DNA from: DATCYZ01 sp036526195
GTDB lineage: Bacteria > Pseudomonadota > Gammaproteobacteria > Burkholderiales > SG8-39
Direction of reading: 5' to 3'
Length of the DNA: 6,149 bases
Assembly: GCA_036526195.1 (NCBI GenBank)
Contig: DATCYZ010000062.1
Coordinates: 1 to 6,149, forward strand
Shown: positions 1 to 6,149 of the stretch, one piece after another
Numbering within the stretch: the first letter of the stretch is position 1
Layout of the letters: each line of letters opens with the position of its first letter
Notes under the pieces: model-generated
What the model was told of the DNA's origin: nothing
What the model saw: only the letters and a program-made list of their open reading frames with translations
Databases searched by the model: none
Translations under genes and position numbers: made by a program

Positions 1-1
1 C

Positions 2-583
2 GCGCACCCCGGCAGCGTCGGCAAGCCGCTCAACACGGTGGTGCACATCGTCGACGACGACGGCAACGACGTTCCGGTCGGCGAGGAGGGCGGCGTCTAC
101 TTCGAGCCGCCCGGCGCCAGCGGCCAGCCCGCCTTCGAGTACCACAACGACCCGGAGAAGACCGCCGGCTCGCGCAACGCCGCGGGCTGGTCGACGCTCG
201 GCGACGTCGGCCATGTGGACGGGGACGGCTGGCTCTTCCTCACCGACCGCAAGCACTTCATGATCATCTCCGGCGGGGTGAACATCTACCCGCAGGAAAT
301 CGAGAACCTGCTGGTCACCCACCCCAGGGTCGCCGATGTCGCGGTGATCGGCGTGCCGAACGAGGAGTTCGGCGAGGAGGTGAAGGCGGTGGTACAGCCG
401 ATGGACATGGCGGCCGCCGGCCCGGCGCTCGCCGAGGAACTGATCGCTTTCTGCCGCGCCAACCTTTCGCACGTGAAATGCCCGCGCTCGGTGGATTTCG
501 AGGCGGCGCTGCCGCGCCACCCGACCGGGAAGCTCTACAAGCGGCTGCTGCGTGACCGGTACTGGCCCGCGCGCCCTGCCTGA
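2..583 (+). CDS. AMP-forming acyl-CoA synthetase (ANL superfamily), C-terminal part; 5' end outside the window
   Basis: This family adenylates a carboxylic acid with ATP and transfers the acyl group to coenzyme A in the cytoplasm. The reading frame is already open at base 2, so the gene begins upstream; 193 residues are visible, about a third of a usual 500-550 aa enzyme. In visible-residue numbering there is GSVGKP (4-9), YHNDPEKT (47-54), the STLGDVG segment (64-70), the hinge motif TDRKHFMIISGGVNIYP (81-97), and PTGKLYK (174-180) with Lys177 as the expected adenylation lysine. These are the late core motifs and the whole mobile C-terminal domain, all intact, so nothing suggests a broken gene. 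The wording resembles medium/long-chain or aromatic/steroid side-chain acyl-CoA ligases more than acetyl-CoA synthetases, but the substrate-binding part is off the window and the substrate cannot be assigned. It converges on hyuB with a 21-bp gap. Confidence 0.93.
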   Translation, partial: AHPGSVGKPLNTVVHIVDDDGNDVPVGEEGGVYFEPPGASGQPAFEYHNDPEKTAGSRNAAGWSTLGDVGHVDGDGWLFLTDRKHFMIISGGVNIYPQEIENLLVTHPRVADVAVIGVPNEEFGEEVKAVVQPMDMAAAGPALAEELIAFCRANLSHVKCPRSVDFEAALPRHPTGKLYKRLLRDRYWPARPA

Positions 584-604
584 AGCACAGACGCGCGTGG
601 GCCG

Positions 605-2362
605 CTAGGCAGCGACATTCCGGGGCTTGCCGCGCAACGTCCAGGTCGCCTGCGCGTCGAGCTTTCCCGATTCCGCGTCGACCACCACGCGGTGGTGGCG
701 CAGCGCGTAGTCCGCGCTGATCTTGCCGTTCCAGACATCGCGCGCCACCCGCGCCGGCTCGCGCGCGAGCGGGTCGCCGAAGCCGCCGCCGCCGGGCTGC
801 TCGTGCACCACCAGTTCGCCGCGCGACATCGGCCGCGTCACCTTCGAGGGCAGCGCGGTGGCGACGCCCGCCTGCTCGATGAAGTTGCGCGCCGCCATGG
901 CCTCGCCGCCGCCTTCCAGCCCGTAGGGGCGGAACTTCATGCGGTCGGCGCGCAACTGCAGCAGCGCCTCGTCCGCCAGCAGGCGGTAGCTGCGCCGGAT
1001 GCCGAGCCCGCCGCGCCAGCGCCCGGCGCCGCAGGAATCCGCGATCAGTTCATAGGCCTCGATACGCACCGGATGGTTCGCCTCGAGCGTCTCGACCGGC
1101 GTGTTGGAGAGGTTCTGCGAGGCATTGGTGATCGCCTCGATGCCGTCGGCATGCGGGCGCGCGCCCCAGGCGCCGCAGATCATGTCGACGATGATGAAGG
1201 GCGAACGGTCGGTGCGCCGGCCGGAGAGGCAGACCACGGTGTTGCCGCCCTCGCCCGCGGCCGGGATGCGACCCGGGACGATCTTCGCCAGCGCCCCCAG
1301 CATGGCGTCGAACACGCGATAACCCGTGAGTGCGCGCGCGGCCACGGCGGCCGGCGACTCGGGATTGAGCACGCTGCCCTCCGGCACGTGCACCTCGATG
1401 CAGCGGAACACGCCGGCATTGTTCGGCACCTCGCCCGTGAGCGCGCAGCGCACCGACAGGTAGGTGCAGGACTTGGTGTACGAGAGCGTCGAATTGATCG
1501 CCGCCTTCACCTGCGGCGCCGAGCCGGTGAAGTCCACCGACACCCGGTCCTCAAACACCGTGATCGCCACCTGGATCGGGATCGGTGCGGGCGACAGGCC
1601 GTCGTCGTCGATATGGTCGAGAAAGCGATACGTGCCCTTCGGCCAGGCGCGAATCTGCTCGCGCGTCAGGCGCTCGGCGTAATCGAGCAGTTCGGCGAGG
1701 TAGCGCCGCGCGGTGTCGCGGCCGTAATGCGCGAAGAGCTTGCCGAGCTCGCGCAGCCCGACCCGGCAGGCGGCGTACTGGGCGCGCAGGTCGCCGAGCA
1801 CGATCTCCGGCACACGCACGTTGAGCGCGATCAGCCGCTCGAGCGTCTCGTTGATGCGCCCGCCCTCGTAGAGCTTCACCACCGGGATGCGCAGGCCTTC
1901 CTGGTAGATCTCGGTGGAGTCGCTGGCGTTCGACCCCGGCACCCGGCCGCCGACGTCGGTGTGGTGACAGATCACCACGCAGAAACCCTCCAGCGTCCCA
2001 GCGTGGAAGAAGGGCGCGAACATGAAGATGTCCGGCAGGTGCATGCCGCCTTCGTAGGGATCGTTGACGATCACCGCGTCGCCCGGTTGCAGGTCGTTGG
2101 CGTAGCGCGCCAGCATCGCCGTCATCGCCTCGGGGATCGCGCCGAGGTGCAGCGCGATGGTCTTCGCCTGCGCCACCATGCGGCCCTCCCGGTCGCAGAT
2201 CGCCGCGGAGTAATCCATGACGTCCTTGACGATCTCGGAGCGCGCGGTGCGGATGACGGTGTAGGCGACCTCATCGACGATGGCGTCGAGCCCGTTCTTG
2301 ATCACCGAGAAGGTGATCGGGTCGATGGCGTGCGCGTTCGGGTCCGGCGCGGCGGTGGTCAT
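605..2362 (-). CDS. hyuB: HyuB-family subunit (N-methylhydantoinase B / 5-oxoprolinase C-terminal half / acetone carboxylase type)
   Basis: This is the partner subunit of an ATP-dependent cyclic-amide hydrolase or ketone carboxylase. HyuA supplies ATP phosphorylation and HyuB completes hydrolysis or carboxylation, usually with a bound divalent metal. The 585-aa length fits the family. Visible motifs are DYSAAICDREG (50-60), NDPYEGGMHLPD (100-111), HHTDVGGRVPGS (133-144, likely metal ligands), VDFTGSAPQVKAAINS (276-291), NLSNTPVETLE (417-427), GAGRWRGGLG (445-454) and the C-terminal GGGGFGDP (524-531). The ATG at 2360-2362 overlaps the hyuA stop in ATGA and has GGAG eight bases upstream, so the two are translationally coupled. 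Oddities are Cys444 in DSCGAG, where relatives mostly have Gly, and a C-terminal HHRVVV where a YGVVL-like segment is common. The substrate (hydantoin, 5-oxoproline, lactam or ketone) cannot be read from sequence alone. The gene stays open in frame antisense to hyuA, but that extension is not coding. Confidence 0.92.
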   Translation of the reverse strand: MTTAAPDPNAHAIDPITFSVIKNGLDAIVDEVAYTVIRTARSEIVKDVMDYSAAICDREGRMVAQAKTIALHLGAIPEAMTAMLARYANDLQPGDAVIVNDPYEGGMHLPDIFMFAPFFHAGTLEGFCVVICHHTDVGGRVPGSNASDSTEIYQEGLRIPVVKLYEGGRINETLERLIALNVRVPEIVLGDLRAQYAACRVGLRELGKLFAHYGRDTARRYLAELLDYAERLTREQIRAWPKGTYRFLDHIDDDGLSPAPIPIQVAITVFEDRVSVDFTGSAPQVKAAINSTLSYTKSCTYLSVRCALTGEVPNNAGVFRCIEVHVPEGSVLNPESPAAVAARALTGYRVFDAMLGALAKIVPGRIPAAGEGGNTVVCLSGRRTDRSPFIIVDMICGAWGARPHADGIEAITNASQNLSNTPVETLEANHPVRIEAYELIADSCGAGRWRGGLGIRRSYRLLADEALLQLRADRMKFRPYGLEGGGEAMAARNFIEQAGVATALPSKVTRPMSRGELVVHEQPGGGGFGDPLAREPARVARDVWNGKISADYALRHHRVVVDAESGKLDAQATWTLRGKPRNVAA

Positions 2363-4497
2363 GGGTCGATCTCCACGATGAGGTTGCCGATGGCGTCCGC
2401 CCGCGCGTTCGCGCCCGGCGGCACCACGACGGTGGTGTCGTACGACTCGACGATCAGCGGGCCTGCGCGCGGCGTGGCATCGAGCATGCCGCGCGCCAGC
2501 ACCGGCGTGTCGAGCGGCGCGTCGCCGCGCGCGAAGCTCACCTGCCGCCGGCCCTGCACGCCGGCGACCGCGGCCGCCTCCAGCCTGATGCCGCCGAAGG
2601 CAAGGCGGTTCGGGCGCGCGCCGCGCGCCGAGAGCCGCAGGTTCACCAGGTCCAGCGGCTCCTCGCTCGAATAACCGAAGGTCTCGAGGTAGGCCTGCTG
2701 GAAATCCGCGCGCAGCGCCTCGAGCGCGGCCGGGTCGAGGGTGTCGCCGCGCAGGCGCACCGTGAGTTCGGACGACTGGCCGACGTAGCGCAGGTCCGCC
2801 TTCAGTTCGAAGCCGACGTCGCCGGCGGCATAGCCCTCGGCGGCCAGCGTCACCAGCGCCTGCGCGCGCAGCGCGTCGGCGAGCGCCTGCAGGTCGCCGC
2901 CGGCCTGCGGGTCGAGGCGGCGCAGCACCGCGCGCACCAGGTCGTGCTCGACATCCGCGGTCAGCATGCCCGCGGCGCAGAACACCCCCGCCATCACCGG
3001 CGCGACGACGCGGCGGATGCCGAGGATGCGCGCGACGTCGACCGCATGCACCGGACCGCCGCCGCCGAAGGCCACCAGCGTGAGCGCGCGCGGGTCCTTG
3101 CCGCGCTCCACCGTCACCGCGCGGATCGCGCGCGCCATGTTGATGTTGGCGATGTGGCGCACGCCGTGCGCGGCGGCGAGCAGGTCCAGGCCGAGCGGTG
3201 CGCCGACCTGTTCGGCGATCGCCTTGCGCGCGAGCGCAGGATCGACCGCGAGGCTGCCGCCGGCGAGCGCCACCGGGTTGAGAAAGCCCAGCACCATGTT
3301 GGCGTCGGTGACCGTGGGCCGCTCGTTGCCGAGCTTGTAGCAGGCCGGCCCCGGGTTTGCGCCCACCGACTCCGGGCCGACGTGCAGCAGGCCCCCGGCA
3401 TCGACGAAGGCGATCGAGCCGCCGCCCGCGCCGACCTCGGCGATGTCGATCGCCGGCACCTTGAGCACGTAGCCGCCGCCCTTGATGAAGCGGCTTGGCG
3501 AGGAGATGCCGTCGCGGAACTCGTACTCGTTGGTGATCGCCGGCAGCCCGGCCTCGATGATCGCCGCCTTCGCCGTGGTGCCGCCCATGTCGAAGACGAT
3601 GGCATCGCGGTCGCCGGTGAGTTCGCCGAGGCGCGCCGAGCCCGTTACCCCGCCCGCCGGCCCGGAGGCCACGGCGAACACCGGCCGTTCGCTGGCCAGC
3701 GTCACGCCCATCATGCCGCCGTTCGAGGCCATGACCTGGATCGGCGCCTCGACGCCGATCGCCGAGAGCTCGCGCCGCAGCTTCGACAGGTAGCCGCGCA
3801 TCGCCGGCAGGATGTAGGCGTTCACCACCGTGGTGCTGCAGCGCTCGTACTCGCGCATCTCGGGGAGCACCTCGCAGGAAGCGGTGACCACGAGGGCGGG
3901 AAAGGCCGCCTCGAGGATGCGCTTCGCCGCCAGCTCGTGCGCCGGGTTGACATAGCTGTTGAGGAAGCACACCGCCACCGTCTCCACGCCCTCGCGCGCG
4001 AAGAACTCGCCCGCCGCCTGCACCTCCGCGGGGTCGAGCGCGCGCACGATGCTGCCGTCGGCGGCGATGCGCTCGGCGACTTCGCGGCGGTAGCGTCGCG
4101 GCGCAAGCGGCTCGGGCTTCTCCCAGCCGAGGTCGAACATGGTCGGCGTGCGGATGCGGCCGATCTCGAGCACGTCGCGAAAGCCCTGCGTGGTCAGCAC
4201 GCCGGTGCGCGCGCCGGACTTCTGCAGGATGGCGTTCGAGGCGGTGGTGGTGCCGTGCACCACCTCGATCACCGAGGCGGGCGCGACCTCGAGATCGGCG
4301 AGCAGCGCTCGGATGCCATCGACCACAGCGCGGCCCGGGTCGTCCGGCGTGGTCGAGGCCTTGCGGATGTGCAGCCGCCCGTCGGCGCGCTGCAGCACGA
4401 GGTCGGTGAAGGTGCCGCCGATGTCGCAGCCGAGGCGCACCTGCTCGCCGCGGGAGGCGGTCGACGCGGCGTGCGCTGGGGATTCGGGTGAGTTCAA
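2359..4497 (-). CDS. hyuA: HyuA-family ATP-binding subunit (N-methylhydantoinase A / 5-oxoprolinase / acetone carboxylase type)
   Basis: This ASKHA-fold cytoplasmic ATPase subunit phosphorylates a carbonyl or amide substrate for processing with HyuB. From the TTG start it has 712 residues, normal for the family. Motifs in order are DIGGTFTDL (25-33, phosphate loop 1), VHGTTTASNAILQ (80-92), GFRDVLEIGR (105-114), MASNGGMMG (256-264), SGPAGGVTGS (278-287), FDMGGTTAKA (302-311, phosphate loop 2), GAGGGSI (356-362), ESVGANPGPACY (376-387), AFGGGGPVHA (476-485), RYVGQSSELTV (570-580) and YDTTVVVPPG (686-695). The start at 4497-4495 is chosen because GAAGGA lies six bases before it. A longer open frame to 4710 would run into the divergent ferredoxin gene and adds no family-like sequence. 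A GTG at 4440-4438, just before the first motif, is the main alternative start. It ends in an ATGA overlap with hyuB. The substrate is unassigned. No acetone carboxylase gamma subunit is seen, which weakly favours a hydantoinase/oxoprolinase/lactamase-like role. Confidence 0.93.
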   Translation of the reverse strand: MNSPESPAHAASTASRGEQVRLGCDIGGTFTDLVLQRADGRLHIRKASTTPDDPGRAVVDGIRALLADLEVAPASVIEVVHGTTTASNAILQKSGARTGVLTTQGFRDVLEIGRIRTPTMFDLGWEKPEPLAPRRYRREVAERIAADGSIVRALDPAEVQAAGEFFAREGVETVAVCFLNSYVNPAHELAAKRILEAAFPALVVTASCEVLPEMREYERCSTTVVNAYILPAMRGYLSKLRRELSAIGVEAPIQVMASNGGMMGVTLASERPVFAVASGPAGGVTGSARLGELTGDRDAIVFDMGGTTAKAAIIEAGLPAITNEYEFRDGISSPSRFIKGGGYVLKVPAIDIAEVGAGGGSIAFVDAGGLLHVGPESVGANPGPACYKLGNERPTVTDANMVLGFLNPVALAGGSLAVDPALARKAIAEQVGAPLGLDLLAAAHGVRHIANINMARAIRAVTVERGKDPRALTLVAFGGGGPVHAVDVARILGIRRVVAPVMAGVFCAAGMLTADVEHDLVRAVLRRLDPQAGGDLQALADALRAQALVTLAAEGYAAGDVGFELKADLRYVGQSSELTVRLRGDTLDPAALEALRADFQQAYLETFGYSSEEPLDLVNLRLSARGARPNRLAFGGIRLEAAAVAGVQGRRQVSFARGDAPLDTPVLARGMLDATPRAGPLIVESYDTTVVVPPGANARADAIGNLIVEIDP

Positions 4498-4503
4498 GTC
4501 GCG

Positions 4504-4509
4504 TCCTTC
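4504..4509 (-). promoter_or_regulatory. Ribosome binding site deciding the hyuA TTG start
   Basis: On the minus strand this reads GAAGGA, a strong match to the anti-Shine-Dalgarno sequence, six bases before the TTG at 4497-4495. None of the other in-frame ATG, GTG or TTG candidates I examined has so good a site. It lies inside the left palindrome at 4505-4514, so a protein bound there, or a structure formed there, could affect both transcription and translation; that link is inference. Confidence 0.65.
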
Positions 4510-4522
4510 GAAGGTTCGAACC
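4505..4522. repeat. Two abutting 10-bp palindromes (possible operator)
   Basis: The sequence CCTTCGAAGGTTCGAACC contains two perfect palindromes, CCTTCGAAGG (4505-4514) and GGTTCGAACC (4513-4522), sharing the central GG. The repeated core TTCGAA recurs with an 8-bp period (4507-4512 and 4515-4520). It lies between divergent operons and overlaps the hyuA ribosome binding site, the kind of place where a dimeric repressor binds. No known operator consensus is recognised, so the function is inferred. Confidence 0.45.
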
Positions 4523-4651
4523 CGCGCTGTTGCGCGCGCGTCCTGCAGCCTGAATGTACCCCAAGGCACACGGGCCTGCGCGATGTTCCCTGCCGGCCGC
4601 GAACCGTGCAGAATGGCGCGACCCGAAGCGGACGAATGGAGACCCTGCCGC

Positions 4652-4885
4652 ATGAGCCTGCCCCATCGATTCACCCTCCGCGTCGATGCGACGCGCTGCC
4701 AGGGCCACAACCGCTGCCATTCGATCGCGCCGGAACTGTTCGAGATCGACGACTACGGCGTGGCGACGGCGATCGGCGATGGCAGCGTCCCGCCGCAACT
4801 CGAGGACAAGGCGCGGCTCGCCGTGAAGAACTGCCCCGAGCACGCGGTGCGCATGACGATATCCGGAGAAGGAGAGCAGCCATGA
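4652..4885 (+). CDS. Small single-cluster ferredoxin ([3Fe-4S] or [4Fe-4S]), P450 redox partner
   Basis: This 77-aa soluble ferredoxin should pass single electrons from a ferredoxin reductase to the P450 encoded immediately downstream. The cluster motif is Cys16-x2-His19-x2-Cys22 with Cys61-Pro62, the CxxHxxC...CP arrangement of P450-associated ferredoxins. The position that is Cys in ordinary [4Fe-4S] ferredoxins is His, leaving three cysteine ligands and favouring a [3Fe-4S] cluster, although some relatives bind [4Fe-4S]. The APELFEIDDYG segment (26-36) is also typical of these proteins. Length is normal and there is no second cluster motif. The ATG at 4652 is used because the family match begins there; its Shine-Dalgarno (GGAG, 4638-4641) is modest and ten bases away. 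The stop overlaps the P450 start in ATGA, so the two are translationally coupled. The gene is first in its operon and divergent from hyuA. No reductase gene is present in the window. Confidence 0.93.
   Translation: MSLPHRFTLRVDATRCQGHNRCHSIAPELFEIDDYGVATAIGDGSVPPQLEDKARLAVKNCPEHAVRMTISGEGEQP
4869..4874 (+). promoter_or_regulatory. Strong ribosome binding site of the P450 gene
   Basis: AAGGAG lies seven bases before the P450 ATG (4882-4884), within a purine-rich run inside the last codons of the ferredoxin gene. It fixes the P450 start and suggests the P450 is translated efficiently on its own as well as by coupling to the ferredoxin. Confidence 0.8.
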
Positions 4886-6081
4886 GCGCCAAGCCCCCGG
4901 TCACCGACTGGACCACGGATTTCGACCACACCGACCCGCGCTGGCTCGAAAACCCCTATCCGATCTGGGACACCCTGCGCGCGCAATGTCCCGTCGCGCA
5001 CAGCACCCGCTTCGATGGCGGCGCCTACTTTCCCTCGCGCTTCCAGGACGTGCGCGACATCGCCTACGACACCGAGCATTTTTCCTCGCGCCGGGTGATC
5101 GTGCGCGAGAAGAAACTCGACCCGCCCATGCCCTCGCCGCCGATCACCTCGGACCCGCCCGAGCACCGCGCCGCGCGCATGCCGCTCCTGCCCGCCTTCA
5201 ACCCGAAGGCGGTGGAGAAACTGGTGCCCGCTTCGCGCGCCCTGTGCAACCGGCTGATCGACGCGTTCATCGACAAGGGCGGCTGCGACGCCGCGACCGA
5301 GTACGCGCAGCACATCCCGACCCGCGTCATCGCCCGCATGCTGGGCGTCGACGAGGACGACGGCGACCGCTTCCGGCGCTGGATCCGCATGGCGCTGGAG
5401 GAAGGCATCCACGACCCGGCGCCGGCCATGCAGGCGATCCGCGAGATGAGCGTCTACTTCGCCGGGGAGCTTGCGAAGCGCGGCGACACGCCGGGCGAGG
5501 ACCTGATCTCGTTCATGCGCGACCAGCGCGTCGACGGCCAGCCGCTTTCGCCCGAGAACCTGGTCGGCACCCTGCGCCTCATCCTGATCGCCGGCATTGA
5601 CACCACCTGGAGCGCGATCGGCGCCAGCCTCTGGCACCTCGCCACACACGACGAGGACCGCCGGCGGCTCGCCTCCGAGCCCGCGCTGATGGACACCGCC
5701 GTCGAGGAACTGCTGCGCGCCTACGCGCCCGTCACCATGGCGCGCGAAGTCATCAAGGACGTCACCATCGGCGGCTGCCCGATGAAGCCCGGCGCCATGG
5801 TGCTGCTCTCCTTCCCGGCGGCGAACCGCGACCCGGCGATGTTCCCCGATGCCGACAAGGTGCTGCTCGACCGGCAGGAGAACCGCCACGCCGCGTTTGG
5901 CCTGGGCATCCACCGCTGCGTCGGCTCGAACCTCGCGCGCATGGAGTTGCGCGTCGCGCTCGAGGAATGGCTGAAGCGGATTCCGGAGTTCCGGCTTGCG
6001 CCCGGGGAGACGGTGAGGTGGTCGGAGGGGACGGTCAGGGGGCCAAGGGCGTTGCCGGTGGTGTTCGGGAACCGGAAGTAA
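4882..6081 (+). CDS. Cytochrome P450 monooxygenase (soluble bacterial class I)
   Basis: This heme monooxygenase inserts one oxygen atom of O2 into an organic substrate, using electrons delivered by the upstream ferredoxin. At 399 residues with no membrane anchor it has the usual size of a soluble bacterial P450. The diagnostic elements are complete: DPPEHR (91-96, C-helix heme-propionate contacts), the I-helix AGIDTT (237-242) with the Asp240-Thr241 acid-alcohol pair for oxygen activation, the K-helix ExxR (Glu276-Arg279) with Arg288 fitting the third member of the salt-bridge triad, and the heme loop FGLGIHRCVG (339-348) with axial ligand Cys346. The start is set by AAGGAG at 4869-4874. The CYP family and substrate cannot be named from sequence alone; the neighbouring acyl-CoA synthetase suggests a terpenoid, steroid, fatty or aromatic acid pathway, which is inference. 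The last 21 codons use AGG arginine three times (residues 379, 386, 389), a codon absent from the rest of the gene. Confidence 0.97.
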   Translation: MSAKPPVTDWTTDFDHTDPRWLENPYPIWDTLRAQCPVAHSTRFDGGAYFPSRFQDVRDIAYDTEHFSSRRVIVREKKLDPPMPSPPITSDPPEHRAARMPLLPAFNPKAVEKLVPASRALCNRLIDAFIDKGGCDAATEYAQHIPTRVIARMLGVDEDDGDRFRRWIRMALEEGIHDPAPAMQAIREMSVYFAGELAKRGDTPGEDLISFMRDQRVDGQPLSPENLVGTLRLILIAGIDTTWSAIGASLWHLATHDEDRRRLASEPALMDTAVEELLRAYAPVTMAREVIKDVTIGGCPMKPGAMVLLSFPAANRDPAMFPDADKVLLDRQENRHAAFGLGIHRCVGSNLARMELRVALEEWLKRIPEFRLAPGETVRWSEGTVRGPRALPVVFGNRK

Positions 6082-6105
6082 GACGAACGCGCGGGCTCGG
6101 TGAAA

Positions 6106-6124
6106 GGTCGGTTTTAATCCGATC
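6106..6124 (+). terminator. Weak hairpin after the P450 gene (doubtful terminator)
   Basis: GGTCGG (6106-6111) can pair with CCGATC (6119-6124) as a six-base-pair stem with one G-U pair and a TTTTAAT loop, 24 bases after the P450 stop. No T tract follows, so it is not a classical intrinsic terminator. The surrounding bases, more AT-rich than the genes, could equally be the leader of a gene beyond the window. Confidence 0.2.
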
Positions 6125-6149
6125 GCCGGGTTTGTTCCGGACAGCCTCA

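Larger units (their letters stand above)
4498..4651. promoter_or_regulatory. Divergent intergenic control region between hyuAB and the ferredoxin-P450 operon
   Basis: These 154 bases separate the start codons of two divergent operons, so both promoters are expected here. The clearest structure is the palindrome pair at 4505-4522. No convincing sigma-70 promoter can be read: TTGCGC at 4530-4535 followed 17 bases later by AATGTA (4553-4558) is a poor plus-strand candidate, and the same hexamer reads TACATT on the minus strand, a 4/6 match to a -10 box without a good -35. A weak GGAG at 4638-4641 sits ten bases before the ferredoxin ATG. No regulator gene is adjacent within the window. Confidence 0.6.

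Noticed and set aside
692..2674. 660-codon open frame on the plus strand antisense to hyuB
   Set aside because: Its translation is rich in Arg, Ala, His and Val with no recognisable motif, and it lies opposite a gene with full family motifs. It is the expected shadow of a very GC-rich gene with few stop codons.
2944..4491. 515-codon plus-strand open frame antisense to hyuA
   Set aside because: It has low-complexity Arg/His/Asp-rich composition and no domain signature, while the opposite strand encodes a complete HyuA.
4505..4525. GGTTCGAACC resembles the T-arm of a tRNA
   Set aside because: The flanking bases do not form a five-pair T-stem on either strand, and no acceptor or anticodon arm is nearby.
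4498..4710. Long N-terminal extension of hyuA to the ATG at 4710
   Set aside because: It would overlap the ferredoxin coding region on the other strand, is not family-like, and lacks as good a ribosome binding site as the TTG at 4497.
2363..4843. Extension of the hyuB frame without a stop across all of hyuA and into the ferredoxin gene, suggesting a giant fusion protein
   Set aside because: HyuB similarity begins at the ATG at 2362 with its own Shine-Dalgarno, and the upstream part is an Arg/Ala-rich out-of-frame shadow of hyuA.
4753..5913. 386-codon minus-strand open frame antisense to the P450
   Set aside because: It shows no motifs and a skewed composition; the P450 frame on the other strand has every diagnostic motif.

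Overview
This very GC-rich window (G or C at most third codon positions) has the compact, Shine-Dalgarno-led layout of a free-living bacterium. It most resembles a soil or environmental pseudomonadotal (proteobacterial) genome; a high-GC actinobacterium cannot be excluded from the sequence alone. It carries five protein genes, one cut by the left edge. I see no rRNA, tRNA, CRISPR array, insertion sequence or phage gene.

Layout: (1) 2-583, plus strand, the C-terminal 193 residues of an AMP-forming acyl-CoA synthetase. (2) After a 21-bp convergent gap, 605-4497 on the minus strand holds a two-gene operon. It is transcribed right to left as hyuA (N-methylhydantoinase A/5-oxoprolinase/acetone carboxylase ATP-binding subunit, 712 aa) and then hyuB (partner subunit, 585 aa), with an ATGA stop-start overlap. 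(3) A 154-bp divergent intergenic region, 4498-4651, contains two abutting 10-bp palindromes beside the hyuA ribosome binding site. (4) On the plus strand, 4652-6081 is a second ATGA-coupled pair: a 77-aa single-cluster ferredoxin with a Cys-x2-His-x2-Cys...Cys-Pro motif, then a soluble class I cytochrome P450 of 399 aa. (5) The last 68 bp are non-coding, with one weak hairpin.

As a whole the genes read as part of a catabolic cluster. The P450, fed electrons by its adjacent ferredoxin, would hydroxylate a small hydrophobic compound. The acyl-CoA synthetase would activate a carboxylic acid for beta-oxidation-like degradation. HyuAB would open a cyclic amide or carboxylate a ketone at the cost of ATP. 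The shared pathway is inference; the individual family assignments rest on visible motifs. No ferredoxin reductase, transcription regulator, transporter or third acetone-carboxylase subunit lies in the window. I found no clear evidence of an undescribed system. The points most worth checking are the palindrome pair between the divergent operons, the P450-HyuAB pairing, and the abrupt codon-use change at the 3' end of the P450 gene.
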